Below are positions 34,290 to 42,301 of a DNA stretch of 64,000 nt, piece by piece; position 1 is the stretch's first letter, and every line of letters starts with the position of its first letter. A model generated the notes under the pieces. It saw only the letters and a program-made list of their open reading frames with translations. It was not told the DNA's origin and ran no database searches. The position numbers and the translations under genes were made by a program. Source of the DNA: Gemmatimonadota bacterium (lineage in GTDB: Bacteria; Gemmatimonadota; Gemmatimonadetes; Gemmatimonadales; GWC2-71-9); assembly GCA_016720805.1 (NCBI GenBank), contig JADKJZ010000015.1, positions 1 to 64,000 of the forward strand. Reading direction: 5' to 3'.

Positions 34290-34685
34290 TTACAGGCTCA
34301 GGCGCACGATGTGGCCGCGCACCCACGCCACCAGCTGCGGTTCCTTGAGCGATCCGGCCGCCAAGGCGGTCATGACCTGGACCAGCTCAGGCTCCGTGAC
34401 GTCGAGCTCCTTGCCGTTCAGGCCCAGGAAGACGGCCATGGTCAGGAAGGCGATGCGCTTGTTGCCGTCGTTGAAGGGGTGGGCCGTTGCCAGCCCGAAA
34501 GCATAGGCGGCCGCTAGACCGGCGAGGTCAACACCCTTGTCGTAGTGCCATTTTTGTCGGGGTCGGGCCAGGACGGCCTCCAGCGCATCGTCGTCGCGCA
34601 GCCCCGGCAGCCCGCCATGCTCGCGCAACTGGTCGAGATGGACGGCCTCGACCACGAGGCGGGGCACCCAACGGGGCTCACGCAC
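34290..34685 (-). CDS. doc: Doc-type Fic toxin
   Basis: 131 aa from a GTG. The Fic motif is HPFNDGNKRIAFLTMAVFLG and the N-terminus (EPRWVPRLVVEAVHLDQLRE) is typical of death-on-curing proteins, which phosphorylate elongation factor Tu and stop translation. It starts 3 nt after the antitoxin stop, so the two are one operon. All key residues (H, F, D, G, N, R) are present, so it should be active. Confidence 0.85.
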   Translation of the reverse strand: MREPRWVPRLVVEAVHLDQLREHGGLPGLRDDDALEAVLARPRQKWHYDKGVDLAGLAAAYAFGLATAHPFNDGNKRIAFLTMAVFLGLNGKELDVTEPELVQVMTALAAGSLKEPQLVAWVRGHIVRLSL

Positions 34686-34688
34686 GAG

Positions 34689-34916
34689 CTACTTCGCCAG
34701 CTCGCGCAAGGCGTTCCGGAACTTCTTGGCCGCGTGCGCGGCCAGCGCCAGTCCCGCCTCGACGTCCGGGTCGTATGGGCTCAACAAGATGCCGCGCTCC
34801 GTCTCGACTGCCAGGACGCGGTCGCCGACCGCGAGGTGGAGCCGGTCGGCCATGTCCTTCGGGAGGGTTGCACCGATCGAGCCCCCGACTTGGCGCAACG
34901 TGATTTCGCGAACCAT
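34689..34916 (-). CDS. AbrB/SpoVT-type antitoxin of the Doc pair
   Basis: 75 aa. The N-terminal swapped-hairpin DNA-binding domain is MVREITLRQVGGSIGATLPK then DMADRLHLAVGDRVLAVETE; the C-terminal tail (EAGLALAAHAAKKFRNALRE) would bind and block the toxin. Antitoxins of this type repress their own promoter. Doc partners are often Phd-like; the AbrB type is also well known. Start chosen at the ATG that begins the AbrB domain. Confidence 0.8.
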   Translation of the reverse strand: MVREITLRQVGGSIGATLPKDMADRLHLAVGDRVLAVETERGILLSPYDPDVEAGLALAAHAAKKFRNALRELAK

Positions 34917-35067
34917 GACGCACTCCAGTAGCACGGGTATGCTCTCACAGTAGCACGCCGGTACTACAACCGTCAAGCAGCGAGCCCCGCCGTCTCCTTC
35001 ACCAACGCCGACCGGACCACCACGGGCGCCAGCCCTGCGGCGGGTGCCGATTCGTGGCCGAACGCTG

Positions 35068-35074
35068 TAGTTTC
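35068..35074 (+). promoter_or_regulatory. promoter-like TAGTTTC box before tRNA-Pro
   Basis: CTGTAGTTTCC ends 18 nt before the mature tRNA start, the position expected of a -10 element. The comparable box before tRNA-Arg is CTACATTTC (37434-37442). Confidence 0.45.
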
Positions 35075-35091
35075 CTGCGCCGTACGTACCA

Positions 35092-35165
35092 CGGGGCGTA
35101 GCGCAGTCCGGTAGCGCGTCCGCTTTGGGAGCGGAAGGTCCCGGGTTCGAATCCCGGCGCCCCGA
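35092..35165 (+). tRNA. tRNA-Pro (anticodon TGG)
   Basis: 74-nt cloverleaf: acceptor CGGGGCG pairs with CGCCCCG plus discriminator A, D-arm GCGC...GCGC, anticodon stem CCGC/GCGG with loop TTTGGGA, and T-arm CCGGGTTCGAATCCCGG. CCA is not encoded. A strong terminator follows 8 nt later. Confidence 0.95.
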
Positions 35166-35172
35166 TTTGCTG

Positions 35173-35210
35173 AACAGCCCCGTCACGAGATCCTCGTGGC
35201 GGGGCTGTTT
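35173..35210 (+). terminator. intrinsic-type terminator after tRNA-Pro
   Basis: Long hairpin AACAGCCCCGTCACGAG / CTCGTGGCGGGGCTGTTT with one bulge and a short T run. It ends the tRNA transcript and may also serve the convergent LolA-like gene. Confidence 0.75.
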
Positions 35211-35234
35211 GTCGGACGGGCCCGCCTCGGGGCG

Positions 35235-35999
35235 CTAGCGAACCCGCGTCGGCGTCCCGAAGACGTCGGCCAACGGCCCCACCCAGGCCGGGAGCTTGTA
35301 TGGCCCGGGGAGGAAGATTGCCGGGTCGATCTTCGCGTTGTTCTTGATCTCGTAACGCTCCTCGACCTGCGACGGACGCCCGCCCAGCGTGATCAGCACG
35401 AAGCCCTCCATCCACCCGCCACCGAGCTTGGTGTACTTGGTGAACTGCGCCTCCATCGGCCGCGTGGGATCGGCGCCGTTCGGCTCGATGAGCCGCATCA
35501 CGATCATCCGCTCCTTCTCCAGCCAGAACTGCTTCGAGCGGAGGTCGCCCTGCTTGGCGCCGACCACGATGTAGCGCACGCCCTTGACCGATTCCTCGTG
35601 CGTGATGTCGAGGTTGAAGCCGAACGCGCGCAGCCGCTTGATCGTCTCGGCCGGCGGCGCCACATGCAGGTCGCCGGTGAGCACCAGGAAGGAGTTGGGC
35701 CACCAGCTCCGGGTCTTCATCTGCTTCGCGCCGTAGCTGTAGAGCGAGTCGTTGCGGTAGATGATGGCGCGGCCGGTGATGTCCGGCGCGACGTCGATGC
35801 GCACCAGGCCCGGGAGCTTCACGGCGTGGTACCAGGTCTCGTTCCGGCCGTCGGGGAGAACCGTCTTCTGGACGTAGGTGAACGACGTGGGCCACTTGCC
35901 GGCGTACTTGGCGTACGCCGCCTTGACCACTGCTTCGCCAGGGGACACCCCGGGGCCACCCAGAGCAAGGGCCAGCAACAGGATGGGGGATGCGAACAT
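35235..35999 (-). CDS. LolA-like outer-membrane lipoprotein-sorting protein A
   Basis: 254 aa from the ATG spaced 5 nt after GGAG. Signal peptide FASPILLLALALGGPGVS. The fold is suggested by YAKYAGKWPTSFTYVQKT, RIDVAPDITGRAIIYRNDSL and SKQFWLEKERMIVMRLIE, features of the LolA/LolB-like family that shuttles lipoproteins or other lipids through the periplasm. It is the downstream member of a tandem pair with the gene at 36074. Confidence 0.65.
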   Translation of the reverse strand: MFASPILLLALALGGPGVSPGEAVVKAAYAKYAGKWPTSFTYVQKTVLPDGRNETWYHAVKLPGLVRIDVAPDITGRAIIYRNDSLYSYGAKQMKTRSWWPNSFLVLTGDLHVAPPAETIKRLRAFGFNLDITHEESVKGVRYIVVGAKQGDLRSKQFWLEKERMIVMRLIEPNGADPTRPMEAQFTKYTKLGGGWMEGFVLITLGGRPSQVEERYEIKNNAKIDPAIFLPGPYKLPAWVGPLADVFGTPTRVR

Positions 36000-36073
36000 C
36001 GACACTCCTCACGGACTCGGACCGACAGCGCCCCGGCACGGAAGTGACCGGAGCGCGAAATATAGACCGACCG

Positions 36074-36820
36074 TCAGATACCCGGAGCGGGCGGGACCGG
36101 CCAGCGTTCCTGACCCGCGCCAACCCACGTCGGCGTGGTGGTGCGCGCGGGGTCGAAGAGCCCCGGCTCGTGCTGCACGCCGGTCTTCACGTCGGTGTAT
36201 TCCTCGAGCTGGGTGAGCTTCCCCTTCTGCCAGATTTCGATCCTCCCTTCGACCCAGGCCGAGCCGTGCTTGTTGTAGCCGCTGAAGCGGGCGTCCATGC
36301 TGGGGTCGATCAACCGGACCAGCAGCAGGCGCTCCTTCTCGAGCCAGAACTGCGACGACGTCGTATCGCCCGCCAGCGCGCCCACCACGATCACCGCCTT
36401 CCCGTCCCACGTCGTCTCGTGCGTCTTCGCGAGGTCGAAGCCGAGGCTGCGCAGCTTGGCGACGGTAGAGTCGAGCGGTACCGCGTGCACGTCGTGCAGG
36501 AGGATGAGCATCGGGTGCTTCATCGCCCGCGCCCCCGACTGCTTTCCCGCCGCGAAACGATAGAGCGTGTCGTTGCGGAAGAGCATCCCCTGGCCAGCGG
36601 AAGCCGGCGCCATGTCGATGCGCAGCTTGCCGGGCACCTCCATCGCCTCGTACCAGGTCTGCACCTTGCCGGTGCCGAAGGTGGTCTTCTGCACGAAGGT
36701 CATCGAGGTGAACCACTTGCCGGCGTAGCGCGCGTGCACGGCGCGGAGCACGTCGACGCCGTCGGCTGGTGGCGCGGTGAGCAGGGTCAGGGCGGCGAGG
36801 GCAGCAGCGGGAGTGAGCAT
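36074..36820 (-). CDS. LolA-like outer-membrane lipoprotein-sorting protein B
   Basis: 248 aa; signal peptide TPAAALAALTLLTAPPADG. Shares with the next gene VHARYAGKWFTSMTFVQKT, QGMLFRNDTLYRFAAGK and SSQFWLEKERLLLVRLID, so the two are tandem duplicates. Both may act on the same periplasmic cargo. Only 74 bp separate them. Confidence 0.65.
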   Translation of the reverse strand: MLTPAAALAALTLLTAPPADGVDVLRAVHARYAGKWFTSMTFVQKTTFGTGKVQTWYEAMEVPGKLRIDMAPASAGQGMLFRNDTLYRFAAGKQSGARAMKHPMLILLHDVHAVPLDSTVAKLRSLGFDLAKTHETTWDGKAVIVVGALAGDTTSSQFWLEKERLLLVRLIDPSMDARFSGYNKHGSAWVEGRIEIWQKGKLTQLEEYTDVKTGVQHEPGLFDPARTTTPTWVGAGQERWPVPPAPGI

Positions 36821-36983
36821 GGCCAACCTGGGTCAGGGTGAGCGGGGTGATTCGGCCCGCAATCTACGATGGCGTCGGCGTCCGGGTTTCCTCGGGGCGA
36901 ATTCTGGGCTATGATCAACCGGATCCTCCTGGCCACCCGTATTACACTCCTCACCCCTCACCCCATCCCACCAAAGGACCTTT

Positions 36984-37412
36984 ATGTCCATGTCCTCCGA
37001 ATTCAAGGAATTTGCCCTCAAGGGGAACGTGATGGATCTCGCCGTTGGCGTGATCATCGGCGGCGCATTCGGCAAGATCGTCGACTCCGCCGTGAACGAC
37101 CTGATCATGCCACTGGTCGGGAAGGCCGTGGGCGGGCTGGACTTCAGCAACTTTTATGTTGCGCTCAGCGACGTGCCGGCCGGGACGGCCAACACCCTGG
37201 CCGCGGTGAAGGAAGCCGGCGTCCCCGTCTTCGCCTACGGCAACTTCCTCACGATCTTCCTGAACTTCCTGATTCTGGCGTTCGTGATCTTCCAGATGAT
37301 CAAGGTGATGAACCGGATGAAGCGGGAACAGCCGGCCCCGGCACCCGCGCCGGCGGTGACGCCCGAGGACATCGTCCTCCTCCGCGAAATCCGCGACGCC
37401 GTTCGCAAGTAG
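36984..37412 (+). CDS. mscL: large-conductance mechanosensitive channel MscL
   Basis: 142 aa. Typical N-terminal helix and first pore segment (EFKEFALKGNVMDLAVGVII, GGAFGKIVDSAVNDLIMPLV) and second membrane helix (YGNFLTIFLNFLILAFVIFQ), ending with the cytoplasmic bundle (TPEDIVLLREIRDAVRK). It opens a pentameric pore to release solutes on hypo-osmotic shock. Ribosome site AAAGGA lies 8 nt before the ATG. Followed 42 nt later by a tRNA gene. Confidence 0.95.
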   Translation: MSMSSEFKEFALKGNVMDLAVGVIIGGAFGKIVDSAVNDLIMPLVGKAVGGLDFSNFYVALSDVPAGTANTLAAVKEAGVPVFAYGNFLTIFLNFLILAFVIFQMIKVMNRMKREQPAPAPAPAVTPEDIVLLREIRDAVRK

Positions 37413-37454
37413 TGGTCGGGGCCGGGGAGGGGGCTACATTTCGGCTCCCTCCCG

Positions 37455-37495
37455 GCGCCCGTAGCTCAGCTGGATAGAGCAGCAGCCTTCTAAGC
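37455..37495 (+). pseudogene. 5' half of tRNA-Arg (anticodon TCT), split at the anticodon stem-loop
   Basis: GCGCCCGTAGCTCAGCTGGA then TAGAGCAGCAGCCTTCTAAGC gives acceptor 5' strand, complete D-arm, anticodon stem and loop (CTTCTAA). From there the sequence departs from any tRNA: no variable loop, T-arm or acceptor 3' strand. A normal TACATTTC promoter box precedes it. The break point is a known attachment position of tyrosine recombinases, so this is read as the left junction of an integrated element. Confidence 0.8.
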
Positions 37496-37517
37496 CGTCG
37501 TGCGTAGGCGCCAGCCA

Positions 37518-37549
37518 CGCTAAATGTGTTGTCCCACAACGACTTAGCG
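37518..37549. repeat. two-step palindrome beside the split tRNA
   Basis: CGCTAA, four bases, GTTGT CCC ACAAC, three bases, TTAGCG: a hairpin with a 6-bp outer and 5-bp inner stem 22 nt past the tRNA break. Could be an arm-type integrase site, a small RNA or a terminator; no T run follows. Confidence 0.4.
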
Positions 37550-37721
37550 CGAGACCTTGACGCCGAGAGCCTTCTGACAGGGCCGCTTAATGCGGCTTGT
37601 ATCGTGAAATCGTGCGACCAGTTCATGCGACCAGCCCATCTGGTGGCTTGGCGGCATCCCCGGCCAATGCCATCTGGGAGTATCGGGCTGAGCTCGCCCC
37701 GACTCCCACTGATGGCGCACC

Positions 37722-37986
37722 ATGCCCGCCGGCCGACCGCAACGCCCTTGTACCGCGACCGACACGAAATCACTCATCCGCATGAAGGGCAAAGGCCATG
37801 CGTATGCGGAAATCGGGAGTACCCTCGATCGCACCGTTGCCCCGCGGGCTCGACATCCCGGGGCCGGGGACGGCACCGCTTGCCGACGCCTCGCGACCAA
37901 CCGTGTGCGCGCTGCCCTTGGCGCGAGCCCAGACAAACTCCCGTCCGACGGTATGCTGTGGCATCCCACTGAACCGGAGACTCGAC
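37722..37986 (+). pseudogene. possible small helix-turn-helix gene of the element
   Basis: The segment DTKSLIRMKGKGHAYAEIGS then TLDRTVAPRAR resembles the HTH of small phage regulators (KGxSYAEIGxxLxRT). After that the frame looks random and runs into the next genes without a stop, suggesting truncation or a frameshift. Weak evidence. Confidence 0.25.
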
Positions 37987-38046
37987 ATGACCAACCCTTT
38001 CAAGCGCGCCACCTGGACCGACCGGATGCCTGGAGGTGGGTCATGA
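37987..38046 (+). CDS. 19-aa leader or truncated gene coupled to ERF
   Basis: MTNPFKRATWTDRMPGGGS with a GGAGA ribosome site 6 nt before its ATG; its TGA overlaps the ATG of the next gene (ATGA). MTNPFKRAT is how many phage AAA+ ATPases of recombination modules begin, so this may be the stump of such a gene or a coupling leader. Confidence 0.4.
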   Translation: MTNPFKRATWTDRMPGGGS

Positions 38047-38852
38047 GGCACAGCGAGACGCTCGATAAGCTGGCGTTGGCTCTGGTGCAGGCGCGCGGGA
38101 AAATGCGGCCCATTCACAAGGACGCCTCGAATCCCCACTTCCGGAACAGCTACGCGTCGCTCGCCGCCATCAGCGAGGCGGCAACGCCTGCGCTGCTCGA
38201 GCAAGGTGTGATGGTGATCCAGTCTGGCGGCGCTGCGGACGAGGCGGGAACCGAGGTGATCACTCGGCTGCAGCACGTCAGCGGCGAATGGATTGAGACC
38301 AGCGTGCGGATGCCGATGGACAAGGCCACGGCACAAGGGGCCGGCTCCGCGCTCACCTACGGCCGGCGATATGGCCTGTCAGCGGCACTCGGCATCGTGG
38401 CGGACGACGACGACGACGGCAACGCAGCCAGCGCGCGTGGCGCCTGGCGCGAGCAGTCAAGTGCCCCGCGCTCAGCCATTCCGGCGCCTCGCTCCGAGTC
38501 GGGTCCTGTGATCCCGTTCGGCAAGACGAAGGGGACGTCCCTCTCCGCGATGTCGGACGACGACCTCCAGAGCGCTTTGTCCTGGGCCCAGGCGAAGGGG
38601 TCGTTCACCGAGTTCCAGGCCCAAGCGGAGGCGGAGCTCACGCGTCGCCGCGGCGGGACTGGTGGCGTCGCGAGCGCCACTACGGCCGCGATCGATGAGG
38701 CGCTTGCTGCCTTGCCCGAGGCGAAGCAGACGCCCGCGCGCCGCCGGTGGATCCAGCGCCGAGACAAGGGGGTCTCAGACGCCGAGGCGCAGGGCATTCT
38801 GGCCTCGATCCAGAGCATGGCAACGGGCACTCCAACCCGGATGGCAGGGTAG
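38043..38852 (+). CDS. erf: ERF-family single-strand annealing protein
   Basis: 269 aa. The ERF core is clear: LDKLALALVQARGKMRPIHK, NPHFRNSYASLAAISEAATP and QGAGSALTYGRRYGLSAALG followed by an Asp cluster (VADDDDDG). A linker and a C-terminal domain (PFGKTKGTSLSAMSDDDLQ) follow. ERF proteins anneal homologous single strands during phage recombination and circularisation. It marks the DNA after the split tRNA as phage-derived. Start set by the ATGA overlap. Confidence 0.88.
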   Translation: MRHSETLDKLALALVQARGKMRPIHKDASNPHFRNSYASLAAISEAATPALLEQGVMVIQSGGAADEAGTEVITRLQHVSGEWIETSVRMPMDKATAQGAGSALTYGRRYGLSAALGIVADDDDDGNAASARGAWREQSSAPRSAIPAPRSESGPVIPFGKTKGTSLSAMSDDDLQSALSWAQAKGSFTEFQAQAEAELTRRRGGTGGVASATTAAIDEALAALPEAKQTPARRRWIQRRDKGVSDAEAQGILASIQSMATGTPTRMAG

Positions 38853-39930
38853 GGGAGCCCACAGTTATTCAGCCCGTCTCGCCGGATGAGGGGTCGAGGC
38901 GGGCGGTGCATTTCGGCCCTCGGGTGCACTGAAGCCGCATCACCGAATGACGTGAATCGTCATGCCAGGAGGGTGGCGGTTCGGGCTGAGATTTTGGGTT
39001 GATATGCGCCCGATGTCGTCGCTGATATGTGGTCGCGTGGCAGGGTAACAAGCGTAATTCCCTGAGGGTTCTATCCCCGTCTTGGAGGCTAATTCCGAAT
39101 GCTCACTCGTCGCCATTTTCCGGCCAATCGTTGACGTGCCTTGGTGACAGTTGCGCGGGGTTTGGCGCGGAATCGGCACTCAGAAACGGCGGCATTCAGG
39201 TTGATTTGGTCCCTAGGGGGCATTCGTACCCTATTTCCGACCCGCGCGGGCGCGGCGTCGGCGCCCAAGCCTTGATCCATCACATTCGTCGCTATTCGAA
39301 CCTCCGCCGCAAAACCCCAACAGACTACCCTCACTTCTCGGAGATAGGCCTTCGGCGCAGTCTCGGCAAACCGACCAGAGCCATGAACGCGAAGATGCCC
39401 TGACTGGGCAAATGCCGACAAAGGTCGACTGGGAGATCCGGCCGTGTGACGCTGGCACTGAGCCCCAGGGCGAGCCATTCCGTTTGACCCTGCAGGTGCC
39501 AGCTTTCCTGATTGCGGTCTCCATTGGCCATCGTCCGCCGGCCAACCCGCCACCCCTTCGACCGGCCCCGGGTACTCGTAGATTGGGAGCGCCCCGGCCT
39601 GTTCGCACACCACCAGCGCCTCCTAGCAACCCTAATCGAAGAGCCCGATGCCCCCTCGCCGCCATCCGTCCGTTCCCCTCAAGCTGCCGTTTCGGGTGGG
39701 GGAGGCAGGGCTTCAATCCTTGGACGGGAGACCCCTCCTTGGGCTCCGGATCGGCGCCGTTGGCGAGCTGCTAATCTCCTCGGCGGATGTGGTGGACGAT
39801 GAGCTGGTTTGTCGGCTCGGGGCCCCATGCGGTCGCCATCGTTGACTGCGAAGGCTACTTGATGCCTCGTGGTACGTGCGAAACGACGCACCTCGATGCT
39901 TAGTCGCCGCTCACCATTCAGCCAGAGGGC
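38853..39930. other. 1.1-kb stretch without a convincing gene
   Basis: Several frames are open but have poor residue composition. Short protein-like pieces appear in shifting frames (RPRVLVDWERPGLFAHHQ near 39560, then EAGLQSLDGRPLLGLRIG near 39710), suggesting a decayed gene on the plus strand. One GTAACAAGCG at 39045-39054 recalls an attC core but no partner arm follows. No RNA gene is recognised. Confidence 0.4.
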
Positions 39931-40044
39931 ATGATGGCCTATCTACTTGAACGGAAGTTGGTCGTCGGTGTTGCATCTAGCGCACTCTTCGATCTTACCG
40001 AATCCCACAATGAATCGCCCCATGTCTTCCGGAGACTCGGTTAG
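39931..40044 (+). pseudogene. N-terminal fragment of a 5'-nucleotidase-like gene
   Basis: Encodes only MMAYLLERKLVVGVASSALF then DLTESHNESPHVFRRLG before a stop. The pattern LVVGVASSALFDL is the start of PF06189-type cytosolic 5'-nucleotidases, whose full length is about 300 aa. The rest is absent, so this is a remnant. Identification is by motif memory, hence moderate confidence. Confidence 0.4.
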
Positions 40045-40248
40045 TTGAGCACCAGCGCCGGGCGGTCGGGCCTGGCTCGGCCGCGCTCTCGGGTGTCGGT
40101 CGAGGGCAAGGTCCAGAACGGAAGGGGGTGATGGGGTGGCGCGGAACAGTGGCGGGGCGTCGCGTCGGCCCTCAGATTCCCGGTAAGCGTTCAACTGCCG
40201 GTGTCGACTGTGGAATAGTTGTGCGATCCAACGAGGAGGCCGTGGAAG

Positions 40249-40989
40249 ATGGACGCGTCGCCAGTGGTGACTTGGAAAATTCCGATCGAAGGCGACCCCT
40301 CAGATCTCGAAAATCTAGCGGTCGCGCTGGAGTCCCGTGAGGTGGGTGTGACGCGCTTTGAAGGGGGCTTTGCCCTTTCGCTATCCACTTCGATTGCCGG
40401 CCTCGACTACGCGCCGGTTCGGAGCCTTGCTGAAGAGCACCTCGCGGCGGTCAACGGCGTCGGCAAAATTCTCGACCCGGCCTTCCGCGCACTACGACTG
40501 ACCGGACGGCTCCTCGGGGTCGACGCGGCCGGGCGGACCGTTCACACTGTGATGGCTTTGCAGGGAATCGAGATACGTGTCAGATTGGGAACGGCCATCA
40601 TGTCCATCAACGGCATCCCGCAGGCGGACCCGAGGACAGTCACCGCGTCGGCGGTCCTCGACGGCGCCCTGACCTCGTCGCTCGCGTGGGACGCGCTCGC
40701 GGTGATCGGCCGCGACGAACCGACATGGTCTGAGCTCTACTTTGCATACGAACTCGTCGAGTCCGGTACGAACGGGCGGGTCGCGGAAGTTTGCGGAGCT
40801 ACCAAGGCGGAGCTCGAACTCTTCTGTCACACTGCCAACTCCTATCGAGCCATCGGACGCGAGAGCCGGCATGGAACCACAGACAGAAAGCCGCCTGCAA
40901 CTCCAATGAGCCATCGAGTTGCCACTCGGCTTGTCCGGCGAGTGGTGGAGGCGTGGCTCAGGCATCTCGGCCGCAAGCCAGCTTGCTAA
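40249..40989 (+). CDS. hypothetical protein
   Basis: 246 aa from an ATG after GAGGAGG (spacing 8). Protein-like throughout: WKIPIEGDPSDLENLAVALE, FALSLSTSIAGLDYAPVRSL, VIGRDEPTWSELYFAYELVE, then a basic C-terminal helix (SHRVATRLVRRVVEAWLRHL) after an HGTTDRKPPATP turn. No signal peptide or membrane segment. No family recognised. First of three plus-strand genes that may travel together. Confidence 0.55.
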   Translation: MDASPVVTWKIPIEGDPSDLENLAVALESREVGVTRFEGGFALSLSTSIAGLDYAPVRSLAEEHLAAVNGVGKILDPAFRALRLTGRLLGVDAAGRTVHTVMALQGIEIRVRLGTAIMSINGIPQADPRTVTASAVLDGALTSSLAWDALAVIGRDEPTWSELYFAYELVESGTNGRVAEVCGATKAELELFCHTANSYRAIGRESRHGTTDRKPPATPMSHRVATRLVRRVVEAWLRHLGRKPAC

Positions 40990-41107
40990 CACGCGTGCGT
41001 TGGGGACTCAGCAAGCTGTGTCGCCCGACCCGTTTGCGACATTCGGAGGTACACCCAGGGTTCAGGGCAGGCGCGTGTGGAGCCTCGCTGTCAAAATAGG
41101 GGAATCA

Positions 41108-42199
41108 ATGACCTTAGCAGTCATCATCGACACCAATATCTGGGTGGCCAATCCGCTACTGAATAGTCCGCTCGGATCGGCGTTTCTTTTTGAGGTGGAG
41201 CGCCTCGGCGGTCGCGTGGTGCTGCCCGAAGTTGTCGAGCGCGAGGTTCACAAGCACACATTACGTCTGGTTGCTGAGGCGAGGGAGTCGATCGCCCGAG
41301 CTTACGGAATCGTGAGTGTGATTATGGGCGGGCGTGACGACTACCAAGTACCTACGGACGAGGAAGTCCAAGCGCGCGTCAGGACACGACTTGGCGAGCT
41401 CAACCATCTGATCGAGCGGGTCCCGCTGACGCTGGACCACAGCAGCCGCGCGTTGACTCGCGTTCTGGAGGACCGGCTTCCCAATTCTCCGAAGAATCAA
41501 CAGTTCAAGGACTCCCTCCTTTGGGAATGTGCGATCGACCAAGGGGTCACGACCGACTTGCACCTCGTGTCCTCCGACACCGCCTTTTTCGAGAATCGGA
41601 AGTATGACCAGGGAATGGCGAGCGAGTTGCGCGCGGAGTGCGCGGCAGCCGGCGCCACGATCCATCTGCATCAAAGCGTGGACGCCATGCTGCAAATGAC
41701 GCGAGATGGTCAACCGCCCTTCGATGCCACGGCGGTGGTCGAGGCTATTCAGAGTGTGGTGCTCGAGGAGGCCAACAGCATCGCCGCGCGGAAGGGCGTC
41801 CGCCTGTCGCATGTGGTAGGCCGCGACGTTGAAGCATATGTCACACAGCAGTACGGGCAACTGGCCGTCAAGTACCACTTCGTCTGCACGGCGAACCTCA
41901 ATTCCCCTGAAGGCCCGACGGGCGTGTCAAGTGACTTGGTGAACCTGTCCGGCTCAGCGACCTTCAAGGTCGCGGATCAATCCGCAACGGATGTGATGCT
42001 CAACGACTTCGAATTCCTCCGCAATGGGGTGGAACCTGCCCCAGATCGCTCAGAGCGGCGGGTCTTCGCCTCAGCGAGCATATTTCTCGGCCGAGGAACA
42101 GTTCCCCACCAGTATCGGGCCCCCGTTCCGGTCCAACTCCCCGTGACTGGACGGCCAGCAGCAGCTGGTGAACAACCAGATGATCCGGTCGGGGCCTGA
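41108..42199 (+). CDS. PIN-domain protein (DUF4935-like)
   Basis: 363 aa. The PIN nuclease start is VIIDTNIWVANPLLNSPLGS, followed by a conserved Glu region (VVLPEVVEREVHKHTLRLVA) and, after a helical part, DSLLWECAIDQGVTTDLHLV and SSDTAFF with the distal acidic residues. PIN domains are metal-dependent RNases. The long C-terminal part (VGRDVEAYVTQQYGQLAVKY) is of the kind seen in DUF4935 proteins. An attC-like segment follows its stop. Confidence 0.7.
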   Translation: MTLAVIIDTNIWVANPLLNSPLGSAFLFEVERLGGRVVLPEVVEREVHKHTLRLVAEARESIARAYGIVSVIMGGRDDYQVPTDEEVQARVRTRLGELNHLIERVPLTLDHSSRALTRVLEDRLPNSPKNQQFKDSLLWECAIDQGVTTDLHLVSSDTAFFENRKYDQGMASELRAECAAAGATIHLHQSVDAMLQMTRDGQPPFDATAVVEAIQSVVLEEANSIAARKGVRLSHVVGRDVEAYVTQQYGQLAVKYHFVCTANLNSPEGPTGVSSDLVNLSGSATFKVADQSATDVMLNDFEFLRNGVEPAPDRSERRVFASASIFLGRGTVPHQYRAPVPVQLPVTGRPAAAGEQPDDPVGA

Positions 42200-42275
42200 C
42201 GCCATCGCCCATCCCCCCTAGCCCGACGCTTGACGCGTTCGCCATGGCAGGGCCAGCGACGCACGTACTGAGCAA
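42170..42275 (+). repeat. attC-like site downstream of the PIN gene
   Basis: CCGGTCGGGGCCTGACGCCA then TCGCCCATCCCCCCTAGCCC matches the left arm and loop of attC site 2 (GGTCGGGGCCTGACGCCTCGGCCC). GCCATGGCAGGGCCAGCGAC then GCACGTACTGAGC is a diverged right arm. Core boxes are lost. It places an integron-type relic inside the tRNA-linked element. Confidence 0.45.
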
Positions 42276-42301
42276 CTATTTGCATTCAAGGGGTTTTCTT
42301 G

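Noticed and set aside
39040..39100. A tRNA 3' half or attC site (GTAACAAGCG ... GGGTTCTATCCCC)
   Set aside because: The T-arm-like part has the wrong loop and no acceptor strand; the attC core lacks a right arm within 150 bp.
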